From contig CAZPRY010000005.1 in the NCBI GenBank assembly GCA_964589175.1, forward strand, positions 88,633 through 152,632: a DNA stretch of 64,000 nt, read 5' to 3'. Every line of letters begins with the position of its first letter. Position 1 is the first letter of the stretch. Shown piece by piece: positions 17,128-26,615 of this stretch. The stretch is from CAZPRY01 sp964589175 (GTDB taxonomy: Bacteria; Fidelibacterota; UBA2242). The position numbers and the translations under genes are program-made. The notes beneath the pieces were generated by a model. The model was not told the DNA's origin. It made no database searches and saw only the letters and a list, made by a program, of their open reading frames with translations.

Positions 17128-18006
17128 ATGAACGATAACAGGTACTCCAATTCAGGCTACGGCAACTATTACGTGCGTCCGCGTCTGTTTAAAGGTGCGC
17201 TCCGCAACATCATCATCGCCAATGTCGCCGTTTTTGTTTTCATGATGCTTTTTCAGCTTCAGGGCACTTTTAATAAGTTTTTCGGGCTGGTGCCCAGTTT
17301 TGTGTGGGGACGCGGCTACGTCTGGCAATTGTTCACCTATATGTTCATCCACGGCGGTTTTGGGCATATCTTTTTCAATATGTTCGCGCTCTGGATGTTC
17401 GGCATGGAGTTGGAAAACCGTTGGGGCCGAAAAGAGTTTTACCGCTACTATTTCCTGACGGGAATCGGTTCCGGCCTGATTACGATGCTGTTCAGCTGGA
17501 ATTCCAGTATTCCTGTGGTTGGCGCCAGCGGCGCGATCTATGCGATCCTGCTGGCCTTCGGGATGATGTTTCCCGAACGGCTGATTTACTTCTATTTTCT
17601 GATTCCGATCAAGGCCAAATATTTCGTGATGATCATGGGTGCGATCACCTTCATCTCCACTTTCAATTCCGGCGGCGGCAACATCAGCCATCTGACCCAT
17701 CTGGGGGGGCTACTGATCGGTTTCCTCTATCTGAAACGCTATGATCTCATGCGCTCGCTGAATCTCACAATCCATCTGCCGAAGATCCGTATGAAGAATC
17801 CCTTCAAGCGATTTGTCCGGCGCGTACCGAAGCAGGATGTGGATATTCGTTCGCGCTACGACGCGGATATTACCCTGAAAGAGGAAGTGGATCGCATTCT
17901 GGATAAAATCAATAAGACCGGCTACGACAGCCTGGACGAGAACGAAAAACGCACCCTGCTGCTCGCCAGCCAGTATTTCGCCAACCGGGATAAGCACCGC
18001 GATTAA
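17128..18006 (+). CDS. Rhomboid-family intramembrane serine protease
   Basis: Cleaves transmembrane substrates within the bilayer. The 292 residues contain six hydrophobic helices. WQLFTYMFIHGGFGHIFFNM carries the conserved histidine and asparagine of loop 1 and helix 2; the catalytic Ser134 is in VGASGAIYA and the likely catalytic His191 in THLGGLLIG. A basic cytoplasmic tail of about 90 residues follows. Substrate is unknown. Its TAA shares two bases with the stop of the convergent ppx-like gene. Confidence 0.93.
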   Translation: MNDNRYSNSGYGNYYVRPRLFKGALRNIIIANVAVFVFMMLFQLQGTFNKFFGLVPSFVWGRGYVWQLFTYMFIHGGFGHIFFNMFALWMFGMELENRWGRKEFYRYYFLTGIGSGLITMLFSWNSSIPVVGASGAIYAILLAFGMMFPERLIYFYFLIPIKAKYFVMIMGAITFISTFNSGGGNISHLTHLGGLLIGFLYLKRYDLMRSLNLTIHLPKIRMKNPFKRFVRRVPKQDVDIRSRYDADITLKEEVDRILDKINKTGYDSLDENEKRTLLLASQYFANRDKHRD

Positions 18007-18932
18007 GCGGCCGGTTTCTCCATTTTTTCGATAAAGTCATAAATCATACCCCAGCGCAGACCGCGGTCGGAGACGAAGATTTGCTCCAGGCCGAACTTCT
18101 GCATTACGCTGAGCGCGATCAGGGCGCCCATGGGGATGATGTCGGCCCGTTTGGGATGCAGACCGGTGATGCTTTTGCGGGCTTCGAGCGGTCGGGAGCG
18201 AAAAAGATTGAAGAGTTTTTTGACGTCCCGAATGGTGAGGACCGATTTATGGATTTTAGTTGAATCGTAGGAAAAGAGCTGCAGGTTGACGGCCTGGAGC
18301 GTCGTGATCGTACCGCCGCAGCCGATGCCGGTCGCCTTGCCGGGTAGGATTTCGCTGCCGGGCAAACTGCCCAGAACGGCTTCCCGGGCGGTTTCGGCTT
18401 CAGCTTCGGTCATCGGATCGCCGCTGACGAACGCATCCGTGAAGCGTACGGCCCCGACGTTGTGACTCTGCATGTAGCGGATCTTCGATCCATTGTAAGC
18501 GATCAATTCGGTGCTGCCGCCGCCGATGTCGAAAACCAGCACATCGCCGTCGATTGCGGGGAATTCATGCCGCGTGGCCACCTGCACATAGCGGGCCTCT
18601 TCTTCCCCGGAAATGATTTGCGGCTGCAATTGAATTGTGTGCGTTACGGATTCCATAAATTCGGCCGAATTCCGGGCATCCCGCAGGGCGCTTGTGGCCC
18701 CGGCGAGGACCTGCGCTACTTCGAATTGGTCGATGACGGTTTTGTATTCCTGCAGGGTTTGCAGCGTACGGGCTGCGGCTTCGGGCTGGATCATCCCGGT
18801 CTGCCCGACTCTGTAGCCGATGCGTGTGATCGTGCTGCGCTGAAAAAGTGGAATCAGTGCTCCGCCGCTCGTTTTTTCGAGGATCAGCAGGATAACCGAA
18901 TTGGTGCCCAGATCGATAGCGGCGATTTTCAT
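18003..18932 (-). CDS. Ppx/GppA-family exopolyphosphatase
   Basis: An ASKHA-fold phosphatase that hydrolyses terminal phosphates from polyphosphate or converts pppGpp to ppGpp. The 309-residue product is the short single-module form. It shows the phosphate-1 loop AIDLGTNSV, the ATSALRDARN block, ISGEEEARY with the catalytic Glu, and phosphate-2 FDIGGGSTEL. It lacks the C-terminal HD domain of E. coli Ppx. It follows DUF72 by three bases at the end of the polysaccharide operon. Substrate choice cannot be read from sequence; with ppk1 5 kb away, polyphosphate turnover is reasonable. Confidence 0.9.
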   Translation of the reverse strand: MKIAAIDLGTNSVILLILEKTSGGALIPLFQRSTITRIGYRVGQTGMIQPEAAARTLQTLQEYKTVIDQFEVAQVLAGATSALRDARNSAEFMESVTHTIQLQPQIISGEEEARYVQVATRHEFPAIDGDVLVFDIGGGSTELIAYNGSKIRYMQSHNVGAVRFTDAFVSGDPMTEAEAETAREAVLGSLPGSEILPGKATGIGCGGTITTLQAVNLQLFSYDSTKIHKSVLTIRDVKKLFNLFRSRPLEARKSITGLHPKRADIIPMGALIALSVMQKFGLEQIFVSDRGLRWGMIYDFIEKMEKPAA

Positions 18933-18935
18933 AGT

Positions 18936-19718
18936 TTACCCGTATAAAATATCGGACAATTCGAAGGCATTCTCCGGCGCGTGTCCGTGATGGCAATTGT
19001 TGAAAAACAGGTAGAGTTTTTTGACCTGCGTGAGAATCCGGTAGATGCGGCTTTTCCAGTCTTCCAGCTCGCTTTTGGAGTAACGGTAATCGTAGCGATT
19101 GCCCTTGCTCTGGTCCCACCAGGTTTCGCTGTTACGGCCGTGAAAGCGCACGTAGCCGGTGTCGGACGTGACGATTTCCTGCGGCGGCAGCATATGACCC
19201 AGGGGCGGTTCGTCCACGCAGACGTAACCGATGGCGTGGTCGCTCAGCATGCGGGACACCTCCGGCAGCGCCCAACTGTCATGCCGGAATTCAACGAAGA
19301 GCGGGTCATCTTTAAGCAGTTGGCGCGTTTCGATCAGGTGCTTGCGATTCGGCGTGGTGTTTTGAAAACCGTATGGAAATTGGGCCAGGAAACCGGAGAG
19401 TTTGCGGGATTCACGCAGCGGCATAACCGCTTCCAGTAACAGCCGGCAAGCCTCCGCATTCTCTTTGCGCGTATGCGTCGTTTCTTTGTTGACTTTGACG
19501 ATAAAATCGAAATTGTCCGGCGTCTTCTCGGCCATGTGGTAAAACACAGCCGGGTGCGGAATCCGGTAATAGGTGCTGTTGACTTCGACCGTCGAAAATT
19601 TCTGGGCGTAAAAATTCAGCATTTGCCCTTTTTCGATGCCGGGCGGGTAAAAAGGGCCGATCCAGTCCTGAAAACTGTAGCCCGAAGTTCCGAGGCGAAT
19701 TTTATCTGTTTCGATCAT
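18936..19718 (-). CDS. DUF72 (YecE-like) TIM-barrel protein
   Basis: A 260-residue DUF72 protein with the opening IRLGTSGYSFQDW, FYP, the VEVNSTYYRIP block, FVEFRHDSW and the late YVRFHGRN. The fold is a TIM barrel related to phosphodiesterase- or endonuclease-like enzymes; the biochemical role of the family is unknown. Its ATG overlaps the end of the upstream glycosyltransferase by 17 nt, and ppx follows three bases later, so it is read in the same transcript. Confidence 0.9.
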   Translation of the reverse strand: MIETDKIRLGTSGYSFQDWIGPFYPPGIEKGQMLNFYAQKFSTVEVNSTYYRIPHPAVFYHMAEKTPDNFDFIVKVNKETTHTRKENAEACRLLLEAVMPLRESRKLSGFLAQFPYGFQNTTPNRKHLIETRQLLKDDPLFVEFRHDSWALPEVSRMLSDHAIGYVCVDEPPLGHMLPPQEIVTSDTGYVRFHGRNSETWWDQSKGNRYDYRYSKSELEDWKSRIYRILTQVKKLYLFFNNCHHGHAPENAFELSDILYG

Positions 19719-20673
19719 CGTGTATAGCCCGGGATAATCCGTGTAAGAGCGCCGACGCCATGAGTAATTTCACGATTCCGTTGGATAAAGGAAACGGAAT
19801 TATGCGGTAAACGGCCAGCATCAGGATTCGGAATACCCGATTCTTGAGGATGAAACCGGCGGCCAGTTTAAAGGGATTATAAAACTGTTCGGGAAAAATG
19901 GCCCGGCAATCCAGAAAGTTAGCGCCATAGAGTGAGATGAGGCCGGGGTGTTTGCGCAGGAGGTACGGAACGACCGTCCGCCCGAAATTTTCGATATTCT
20001 CAAGCGCGGTCTCGATGGGGCGGTAATGGTGATGAATGGCCCGGATTTCCGATGCATAAAAGAATCTTCCCCGGAAATGTTTGCTGAGCCGGTAGGAGAA
20101 CTCGGTATCCTCGCCGCCGTAGACTTTGATCTTTTCATCGAAAAGCGGAACTTTGTTGAGAGCGCTCCTCTTCAGCGAAGTGTTGTTGAACAGAAAGGCC
20201 CGAAACGGGAGCGGCTGCCCGGTGGGAATTTTCTGGGCGCCGCGCGGGGCTTCGTAGAGGTAACGCTGGTATTTGTCGACGGGAGTCTCCGGCGCCGGAG
20301 CGGTAGAGCCAAGCACGCCGATTACATTTTTAGGATGATGGCGTGCGGCGATTTTTTCAAGGTAATCGGTTGTCACCTCCAGGTCGCTGTCCAGGAAAAC
20401 CAGGATATCGCCCCGCGCTTCACGGATACCGCTGTTACGCGCCGCCGCCAGTCCGCGATTGCGGTCGTGTTCGATAATGCGGGTGTTGACGGGCAGTTCA
20501 AGGGTTTGCAGCGTCGGCCGGAATTCATCCGTGGACCCGTCGTTGACAATCAGCAATTCAAATCTGGTAGCCGGATAGGTCTGCCGCGTGAACGGTAAAA
20601 GGCAATAATGGAGCATGTTGGCGGAATTGTACACCGGGATGATGATGGAGATGAAGGGCTGATTCTTGCTCAT
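19702..20673 (-). CDS. Family 2 glycosyltransferase
   Basis: Transfers a sugar from a nucleotide donor during surface-polysaccharide assembly. The 323-residue GT-A enzyme begins SIIIPVYNSANML, has NDGSTD for the nucleotide and a DXD-like LDSDLEV, then YGGEDTEFSYRL as the acceptor region. The start at 20673 makes an ATGA overlap with the preceding glycosyltransferase; an in-frame start 16 codons earlier would lie inside that gene. A weakly hydrophobic C-terminus may bind the membrane. Donor and acceptor are unknown. Confidence 0.9.
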   Translation of the reverse strand: MSKNQPFISIIIPVYNSANMLHYCLLPFTRQTYPATRFELLIVNDGSTDEFRPTLQTLELPVNTRIIEHDRNRGLAAARNSGIREARGDILVFLDSDLEVTTDYLEKIAARHHPKNVIGVLGSTAPAPETPVDKYQRYLYEAPRGAQKIPTGQPLPFRAFLFNNTSLKRSALNKVPLFDEKIKVYGGEDTEFSYRLSKHFRGRFFYASEIRAIHHHYRPIETALENIENFGRTVVPYLLRKHPGLISLYGANFLDCRAIFPEQFYNPFKLAAGFILKNRVFRILMLAVYRIIPFPLSNGIVKLLMASALLHGLSRAIHDDRNR

Positions 20674-21734
20674 ATTTCCGACTGTAAAATGTTTTCGAGT
20701 TGATCGATGATGCCCGGCCAATCATATTCTTTCACGGTTTTCAGTCCCTCATCCCGCAGACGCGCCCGCAATGCGCCGTCATGAAGAAGGGTCTGCAAAG
20801 CTGCCTGGCTGGCGTCAAGATCTCCGATGGGAACAAGCAGCGCGTTGCTCTCATGCTGCAGAAATTCCTGCACGCCGCGATTCCGCCAGGCGACGACGCT
20901 GCAGCCGCAGGCCATGGCCTCCATGACCGGCAGGCCCCAGCCTTCCCAGCGGCTGGTATGCAGCAGGATTTTGGCGGAATTGTAGAGCTCGCGCAGTTCG
21001 GCAACCGAAGGCCGGATTCTCAGTTCGATCCATTTCGGGAAGCGATGAACCGGCTGACGCGCGGCGACTATGACAACCCTGCATTCGGGGTAATTTCGTT
21101 TAAGAGAGCGTAGAATATTCAGCCCCGCGCGCGCGCCTTTGATGCGATGGGGATGGTACAGGAAGATCACGTCGAACGGGCGGGCTTGGTTTGTTTCGGT
21201 GAGATAAAATTCATCCGGGTCGATAGCGTTTCCCAGCGGGCCGAAGCCCTGTTCGCCCAGAAGGGCCAGTTCATCGATAATCCACTGCGAGATGGCGATT
21301 TTCTTTAACGGCAGCCGGTAGGTTTGCAGGATTTTCGCGGCGTTGCTGAAGTAGGTTTCGAAACTTTGCAGCAGGTAGAATTTCCGGCCGTGAATTTCCG
21401 GCAGATCAAGCACCGCCGCGGCGGTCTGCCAACCCACCGCGACAACCGCGTCGCCCTCGGGAATATAGCGGGAAGTGACCTGTTTGACGACCAGGACGTT
21501 TACCTCGGGAGCGGGCGTATAGTACAGTTCCTCGGCGACATGGTTCAACTTGTCGAGTAAGCCGGAAAGTTTCTTTTTCAGATCATAGAATCGGTTCCCC
21601 GTTTTCAATTCCAGCGGATAAACGAGGGTGACGGCGTGCCCGCGCTGTGCCAGGCGATTGGCATATTCCTGGACGATTTTGACGCCGCCCATTGGAATAC
21701 GGATGAATCCGGGCAAAATGAAAGTGATTCTCAT
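20670..21734 (-). CDS. Family 4 glycosyltransferase (GT-B)
   Basis: A 354-residue GT-B enzyme. The N-domain starts ITFILPGFIRIPMGGVKIV with the glycine-rich acceptor loop. The C-domain has HTSRWEGWGLPVMEAMACG, the E-x7-E type donor motif of family 4, then VAWRNRGVQEFL. ATGA overlaps at both ends tie it to its neighbours, so the glycosyltransferases are made together. Probably adds one sugar to a lipid-linked oligosaccharide. Confidence 0.9.
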   Translation of the reverse strand: MRITFILPGFIRIPMGGVKIVQEYANRLAQRGHAVTLVYPLELKTGNRFYDLKKKLSGLLDKLNHVAEELYYTPAPEVNVLVVKQVTSRYIPEGDAVVAVGWQTAAAVLDLPEIHGRKFYLLQSFETYFSNAAKILQTYRLPLKKIAISQWIIDELALLGEQGFGPLGNAIDPDEFYLTETNQARPFDVIFLYHPHRIKGARAGLNILRSLKRNYPECRVVIVAARQPVHRFPKWIELRIRPSVAELRELYNSAKILLHTSRWEGWGLPVMEAMACGCSVVAWRNRGVQEFLQHESNALLVPIGDLDASQAALQTLLHDGALRARLRDEGLKTVKEYDWPGIIDQLENILQSEI

Positions 21735-22816
21735 GTGAGTTCCACCCCGATTGCGCGGTAATATTCATAGAGTTTCTGCACGACGTTGCGGTAGTCGTGG
21801 TACTTCTCGACCCACTCGTGGCTGGCGCTGCTCATCTGCCGGAGCAGTTCAGGGTGTTCGATGACCTCGATCAGTTTTTCCTTCAGGTCGGAAGCGTGTA
21901 CGTTCAGGAACGGATGGTCCGGGATGAAGGCCTCGTAGGTCGGATTCAGATAGGTTCCGCAGACGATGCCCATCGACAACGCCTCCAGCGAATTCATGCC
22001 GTAGCCCCAGGCGTGATCGGTGATCTGGTCGATATAAATGTCGGCCTGCGCTTTGAGGCGCATGGCTTCCTCGTGCGGCATATTTTCGATAAAAATGAAA
22101 CGAATCCCGTGGCTCTGTTCCAGTTCCCGGCAGATACGTATGATCTCGTCCGAACCCTTGACTTTGCGATTGGTGGTGGCGTGACAGATGGTGATCGGAT
22201 CGCCGGTGCCGCGCCTGACTTCGAAGGATTTGACATCGAAGGGCAGGAAAAGGTATTTCAGGTTTGGGTGCCGGAAGGTCAGGTCGAATTCATTGGTCAG
22301 GTTCAAATCGCTGAGTTCGTCCATAACCGGGATGACGCCGCGGTTGCGCATGTCCTGACCGTGGTAATGGCAAATAATCTTTTTACCGGCGGCCTTCAGC
22401 CTGCGCGCGAAAGCGCCGTTGCGGTAGAAATCGGTGCCCCATTCGAAATGATATACATCGAAATCGTCCAGGTGGAACTCGCGAATGGCCTTTTCAATTC
22501 TTGGCTTCCAGAGCAATTCGCGCAGCCGGATCAGCCCTTTTTGCCAAGCGGGCGGGTTCCAGACGGGCGGATTGCCGCCGATGTCTTCCCAGGGTGTGCG
22601 GTGTTCCAGGTGCCGGGTCATCCAGACCCGCGTCTTGATAAACCAGGGCTTGGCCGCGACGAGAGGCAGGTTGAGCTGGATGTCGTTCTCATAACCGCCG
22701 GCGGTTTCGAAGAAGGTAACAAAGCGGCATTCGTGGCCGTTCATTTCGTGGGCTCGTTTCCAGAATGAAAGCACCCCGACCGTATTTTCGGGCGATATGT
22801 AGAGGATTTTGGTCAT
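21731..22816 (-). CDS. GT-B glycosyltransferase
   Basis: A 361-residue protein with glycosyltransferase-like architecture: an N-terminal ILYISPENTVG and, in the C-domain, RFIFIENMPHEEAM and DQITDHAWGYGMNSLEALSMG, where a group-1 donor site normally lies, though it diverges from the E-x7-E form. An HYHGQDMRNRG segment in the middle is also typical of group-1 relatives. It overlaps both neighbours by four bases. Specific sugar unknown. Confidence 0.8.
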   Translation of the reverse strand: MTKILYISPENTVGVLSFWKRAHEMNGHECRFVTFFETAGGYENDIQLNLPLVAAKPWFIKTRVWMTRHLEHRTPWEDIGGNPPVWNPPAWQKGLIRLRELLWKPRIEKAIREFHLDDFDVYHFEWGTDFYRNGAFARRLKAAGKKIICHYHGQDMRNRGVIPVMDELSDLNLTNEFDLTFRHPNLKYLFLPFDVKSFEVRRGTGDPITICHATTNRKVKGSDEIIRICRELEQSHGIRFIFIENMPHEEAMRLKAQADIYIDQITDHAWGYGMNSLEALSMGIVCGTYLNPTYEAFIPDHPFLNVHASDLKEKLIEVIEHPELLRQMSSASHEWVEKYHDYRNVVQKLYEYYRAIGVELT

Positions 22817-23931
22817 GGCGCTAATTTACGATAAATGTTCAAAAGACGTTTTTCCATCGGCGACCAGTTGTATTTTTGGGTGACGGCGGCCTGCCCGCGT
22901 TGGCCCATTTCACGCATCAGGCCGGGATTCCGTAACAAACGCAGAATCGTTTTGCCTAGATTTTGGGCTGTCGGCGGATCGACGATCAAACCCGCGCCGG
23001 TTTTCTCAACGAAAATTTCGATGGAGGGTACCCGGCAGCCCAGCACCGGAATACCCATCGCCATGAATTCGAAGGGCTTGATCTGGATCGAGCGTTTGAA
23101 GGACTCGTTGGGCGCCATCGAAGACAGGCCGATGGTCGCCGTTTGCAGCAATTCCGGGATTTTCTCGTAGGGCACCGGCGGCCGGAATTCAACGACATCC
23201 TGTAACTGCAGGCGGGTCACGATTGCATCCAGGCGTGCTTTATAAAGATCGCTGATGCCGCCCACGATGACCAGCCGGGCGGACGGAAATTCTTTTTTTA
23301 CTTCAACCATGGCTTCGATCATCACATCGATGTTGCGGGCCGGGACCAGCTGCCCGGGGTAGAGTATTATCGGCGGGCCGGTCTTCGGTTCGGCCGCCGG
23401 GAAAAAAGCGAGGCGCGGAAAGTTGTAAATTAAAGAAATTTCTTTTCGAAAGGGCCGAAATCCGGCGGCCACCCAGGGCGTTACCGTGATCACGTGATCG
23501 ACGAATCGCGAACAGAACCACTCGAGTCCCTGGGCGATCATAGCCGGCAAAAACGTAACGAATTTCGAATGCCGTGAGAACTCGGTGAAATAATAGTAAA
23601 TCGTCTCGTGTGCATCGTAAATCACCTTGCGGCCGAAGCGGTATTTGAGTAGGAGCGCCAGCGGCAGGAATTCGAATTCGTGAATATGATAAATATCTGC
23701 GTGTAGGTTTTTGGCGAGGCGATAGGCGCGCCACAGGTTGGCGAAAAAACCGCCTTGCCGGAATAGGCGAAACTGCACACCGTCTTTGGCCTCGATCGGG
23801 AGCCGGTCCGGCGCGACCAGGTAAACCTGTTCGTATTCCTTGGCCAGCGAGCGCAATTCCTTGTAAAAAATGCGGTCATCCAGGGGATGGTGACCGACGG
23901 TAATATGGCAGATGCGCACTGATCGTTTCAT
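22813..23931 (-). CDS. Family 4 glycosyltransferase
   Basis: A 372-residue GT-B enzyme with the opening ICHITVGHHPLDDRIFYKE common to family-4 enzymes of exopolysaccharide loci, IYHIHEFEFLPLAL, a central YPGQLVPARNIDVMIEAM and the C-domain EFMAMGIPVLGCRVPSI. Its start shares one base with the flippase stop (TAATG). It is the first glycosyltransferase after the flippase and is presumably cytoplasmic or peripheral to the inner membrane. Confidence 0.9.
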   Translation of the reverse strand: MKRSVRICHITVGHHPLDDRIFYKELRSLAKEYEQVYLVAPDRLPIEAKDGVQFRLFRQGGFFANLWRAYRLAKNLHADIYHIHEFEFLPLALLLKYRFGRKVIYDAHETIYYYFTEFSRHSKFVTFLPAMIAQGLEWFCSRFVDHVITVTPWVAAGFRPFRKEISLIYNFPRLAFFPAAEPKTGPPIILYPGQLVPARNIDVMIEAMVEVKKEFPSARLVIVGGISDLYKARLDAIVTRLQLQDVVEFRPPVPYEKIPELLQTATIGLSSMAPNESFKRSIQIKPFEFMAMGIPVLGCRVPSIEIFVEKTGAGLIVDPPTAQNLGKTILRLLRNPGLMREMGQRGQAAVTQKYNWSPMEKRLLNIYRKLAP

Positions 23932-25379
23932 TATTTTTTCCGGAACGGAATTAATCCTTTGATAGCTTCGATCTCCGCTTTCTTGAAAAACCCCAGAATT
24001 TTCAAAATAATGGGAAAGGCGATTACAATGAGGATTTTCAGGGGAACCGTCATTTCAAAGAGGTAGAGCGGCACGACCGCCGCGAACGCCAGGACGAATA
24101 ACATCGCAACCCGCGCGTATTCATAGGGTACTCTGAAAAGTCGCTGTGAGATGAAATGCATAACGAGGGCGAGCGTGAAATAGCCGCAAACCGAGGCCGT
24201 CGCTGAGCCGTAAAGTCCCAGCAGCGGGATCAGAATAAAATTCAATCCCACGTTGACCGCCGCGGCCAGGATCGTGACGTAGGCCAGGTAGCGGGTTTTC
24301 TTTTCGAAATAGACGCCCGGCAGGAAAACCAGGTTGATGCCGTAGAAAACGTAAGCCAGCAGGAAAAGCGGCACCAGCAATTCGTAGCCCCAGTAATCCG
24401 GCCCAATCAGATAAGTGCTGCCGATTTTGAAGGACACGATCTCTTTGATGAAAAGACTGATAATCACCCAGAATCCGAGCGATACAGCCGCGAAATAGGT
24501 CAAAACGCGCGCAAAGACCGGCCGCGAGGTATCTTGTGGGCCGGCCTTCATAAAGAAGGGCTGCCAGGCGTAATAAAACGCCGTAGCGACGAGCTGGATG
24601 AAAATTCCCAGCTTAAAATAGGCGCTGAATATACCGACGGCTTCGCGGTCGAGCAGCACTTCGATAATTTTGCGGTTGAGCATCTCCATGGCGGCTGTGG
24701 CCAGCCCCATCGGGATGAACGGCAGCCCGAAGAGCAGCAGGTCTTTAGCCAGTGAGCCCGAAAAGGTAAAGCGGATTTTCAGGAAAGTGACTGCGTAAAT
24801 CGCGACGGCCGTGACGGCGGATGCGATCAGAGTCGCCTGGAAAACGCCGATAACGCCGGTTTTCAGCACGGTCAGGTAATAAATATTGAGACCCAGGGTC
24901 AGGATCACGTTCAGCATGCGCAGGGCGATGAAGCGCACCGGGCGGCCTTCCATTCGTAAAAGCGCAAAAGGCACGCGGATGATGCAGTCGAGGTAAAGAA
25001 TCAGCGCGGCGTATTTGATGAGAATATAATCGCCGCCCATCAATATCTGCCCGATCGGTCGGTAGAGGAAATAGACCGTGGCGCTGAAAACCATACTCAC
25101 CGCCAGCACCATCCAGATTGCCGTCGATAATACCTTGCTCTTTTGCTTCGGATCGTCATCTTCACCGTAGAAGCGCATGAGCGCCGAATCCAGCCCGAAA
25201 TTGTAGATGTGGTTCATGAAGGCCAGGAAGGCGAAGACCAGCGCCACCAGTCCGTATTCCGCCGCACTCAATTGGTTGGTATAGAGCGGCAGAAGCAGGA
25301 ATGTGACCAGGCGGGTGGTGATATAGCCGACGCCGTAAATCATGGTATGTTGTGTCAGCGAACGAATATTAGTCGACAT
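23931..25379 (-). CDS. Polysaccharide/lipid-linked oligosaccharide flippase (Wzx-like, MOP superfamily)
   Basis: A 482-residue integral membrane protein with about 12-14 hydrophobic helices and the family's N-terminal pattern TMIYGVGYITTRLVTFLLLP followed by LSAAEYGLVALVFA. MOP flippases move undecaprenyl-linked repeat units to the periplasmic face. AAGGGA precedes the ATG. Four glycosyltransferase genes follow without gaps; no polymerase (Wzy) or chain-length regulator (Wzz) is visible, so those functions must lie elsewhere or the product is not polymerised. Confidence 0.92.
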   Translation of the reverse strand: MSTNIRSLTQHTMIYGVGYITTRLVTFLLLPLYTNQLSAAEYGLVALVFAFLAFMNHIYNFGLDSALMRFYGEDDDPKQKSKVLSTAIWMVLAVSMVFSATVYFLYRPIGQILMGGDYILIKYAALILYLDCIIRVPFALLRMEGRPVRFIALRMLNVILTLGLNIYYLTVLKTGVIGVFQATLIASAVTAVAIYAVTFLKIRFTFSGSLAKDLLLFGLPFIPMGLATAAMEMLNRKIIEVLLDREAVGIFSAYFKLGIFIQLVATAFYYAWQPFFMKAGPQDTSRPVFARVLTYFAAVSLGFWVIISLFIKEIVSFKIGSTYLIGPDYWGYELLVPLFLLAYVFYGINLVFLPGVYFEKKTRYLAYVTILAAAVNVGLNFILIPLLGLYGSATASVCGYFTLALVMHFISQRLFRVPYEYARVAMLFVLAFAAVVPLYLFEMTVPLKILIVIAFPIILKILGFFKKAEIEAIKGLIPFRKK

Positions 25380-25481
25380 GAAATCCCTTTGCTAATAAAA
25401 GAAAAAATACCCGAATAAAACAAGCAATTAAAATGGATGTGCGCCGTAAAATTGGAACAAGAATGGGTGTATCCAGATTCC

Positions 25482-26450
25482 TTATAAATCCAGGTAAAGC
25501 GTATCTCTGAGAATTCCGCTGGACCCGAAACCTTCCTTGAAACGGCCGAGACCGAAATTGGGTTCCATGTCGACGGTGAAGATACCGAAATCGAGATACT
25601 TAAAGCCTCTTTCGATGCAATTGTTGATGATATGATAAAAAAGGAGATTGACGCCGCGGTACTGCTGGCGCTCCTCGTTGTGGCTGATATAGAAGGCCAG
25701 CGAGACATCCTGGTTGCAGTCGAACATCACGACGCCCGCGACCATCTCCAGGCCGACATAGGCGCCGAAAAGATGGATTTCGTCCGGGTACATATCTTTC
25801 AGCCGGATCAATTCTTCGAGTGTATGGGTCGGCTGCACGCCGTGGCGGATTTTCAGGTTTTTCTTCAGGATCTGATAGAAAATGTCATACTCTTCGGATT
25901 TACGCACCTCCACGCCGAGTCGCATGGCGCGCCGGAAGGCGGTGCGGTTGGTCTGCTTGAACTTGCGGACATTGTCGTCTATGTTGTTCTCGATGCAGAC
26001 GATGCTGGAGACTTCGCGCTTGACGTAGTCGAAACCGTTGCGGATCAGGGCGAAGTCGATGTAATTCGACAGGCGGTGGTTGTAGATAATCGGCGGCAGA
26101 GTGATGATGATTTTTTCGAGGCTTTCCTTTTTAGCCTGCCGGATCAGCATTTCCACCAGGACATGCGCGTCGGCGATGGGCAAGCCCTCCCTGAAGACGA
26201 AACCGCCGTAGCTGGCGCCGCGATGGGATTGCAGGGTTTCCTTGTCGTACCAGTGGCCCCGCACGGCCGGAAAGAGGGCGAAAATTTCATCCTTTTGCAT
26301 GAACATATAGGAGTTGTCCTGGAAGCGGCCTTCGGGGTGATAGGATCCAAATTTACGCGTATGAAACATGGTTCCGTTGACGCTCTCTTTGACGAACTTA
26401 TCCCATTTGTCGGTGAATTCCGGTCTGAATTTCTGAATGGATAAAGACAT
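25482..26450 (-). CDS. FemAB-like GNAT-fold acyltransferase
   Basis: A 322-residue protein of the FemAB/acetyltransferase-6 group, which carries two GNAT-like folds. LSIQKFRPEFTDKWDKFV and NGTMFHTRKF near the start, the FKQTNRTAFRRAMRLG region, and the final YLDFGIFTVDMEPNFGLGRFKEGFGS are the family's typical landmarks. Relatives transfer amino acids to peptidoglycan or modify exopolysaccharide. The ATG at 26450, preceded by GAGG, fits the domain start better than one 12 codons upstream. It opens the polysaccharide operon, 102 nt before the flippase, which favours glycan modification. Confidence 0.82.
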   Translation of the reverse strand: MSLSIQKFRPEFTDKWDKFVKESVNGTMFHTRKFGSYHPEGRFQDNSYMFMQKDEIFALFPAVRGHWYDKETLQSHRGASYGGFVFREGLPIADAHVLVEMLIRQAKKESLEKIIITLPPIIYNHRLSNYIDFALIRNGFDYVKREVSSIVCIENNIDDNVRKFKQTNRTAFRRAMRLGVEVRKSEEYDIFYQILKKNLKIRHGVQPTHTLEELIRLKDMYPDEIHLFGAYVGLEMVAGVVMFDCNQDVSLAFYISHNEERQQYRGVNLLFYHIINNCIERGFKYLDFGIFTVDMEPNFGLGRFKEGFGSSGILRDTLYLDL

Positions 26451-26556
26451 AAACCCTCGCTTAAATCGGATGGAATTTACGGGCATGTCATCGGGATGTC
26501 AAAAGATTTTCTCCGGATATTTCCGGCGCAGGCAGCAATATGCCGGGTAAAAAGTA

Positions 26557-26585
26557 TTGCATCAGTTGCCCAGGTTTTGTAATCT
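26557..26585 (+). promoter_or_regulatory. Candidate promoter of the first lipoprotein gene
   Basis: TTGCAT (26557-26562), a 17-nt spacer and TAATCT (26580-26585) lie 30 nt before the ATG at 26616. Hexamers are imperfect but the spacing is ideal. Confidence 0.4.
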
Positions 26586-26615
26586 TTGTTAACGAGTTTG
26601 TATAGGAGTGGGAAA

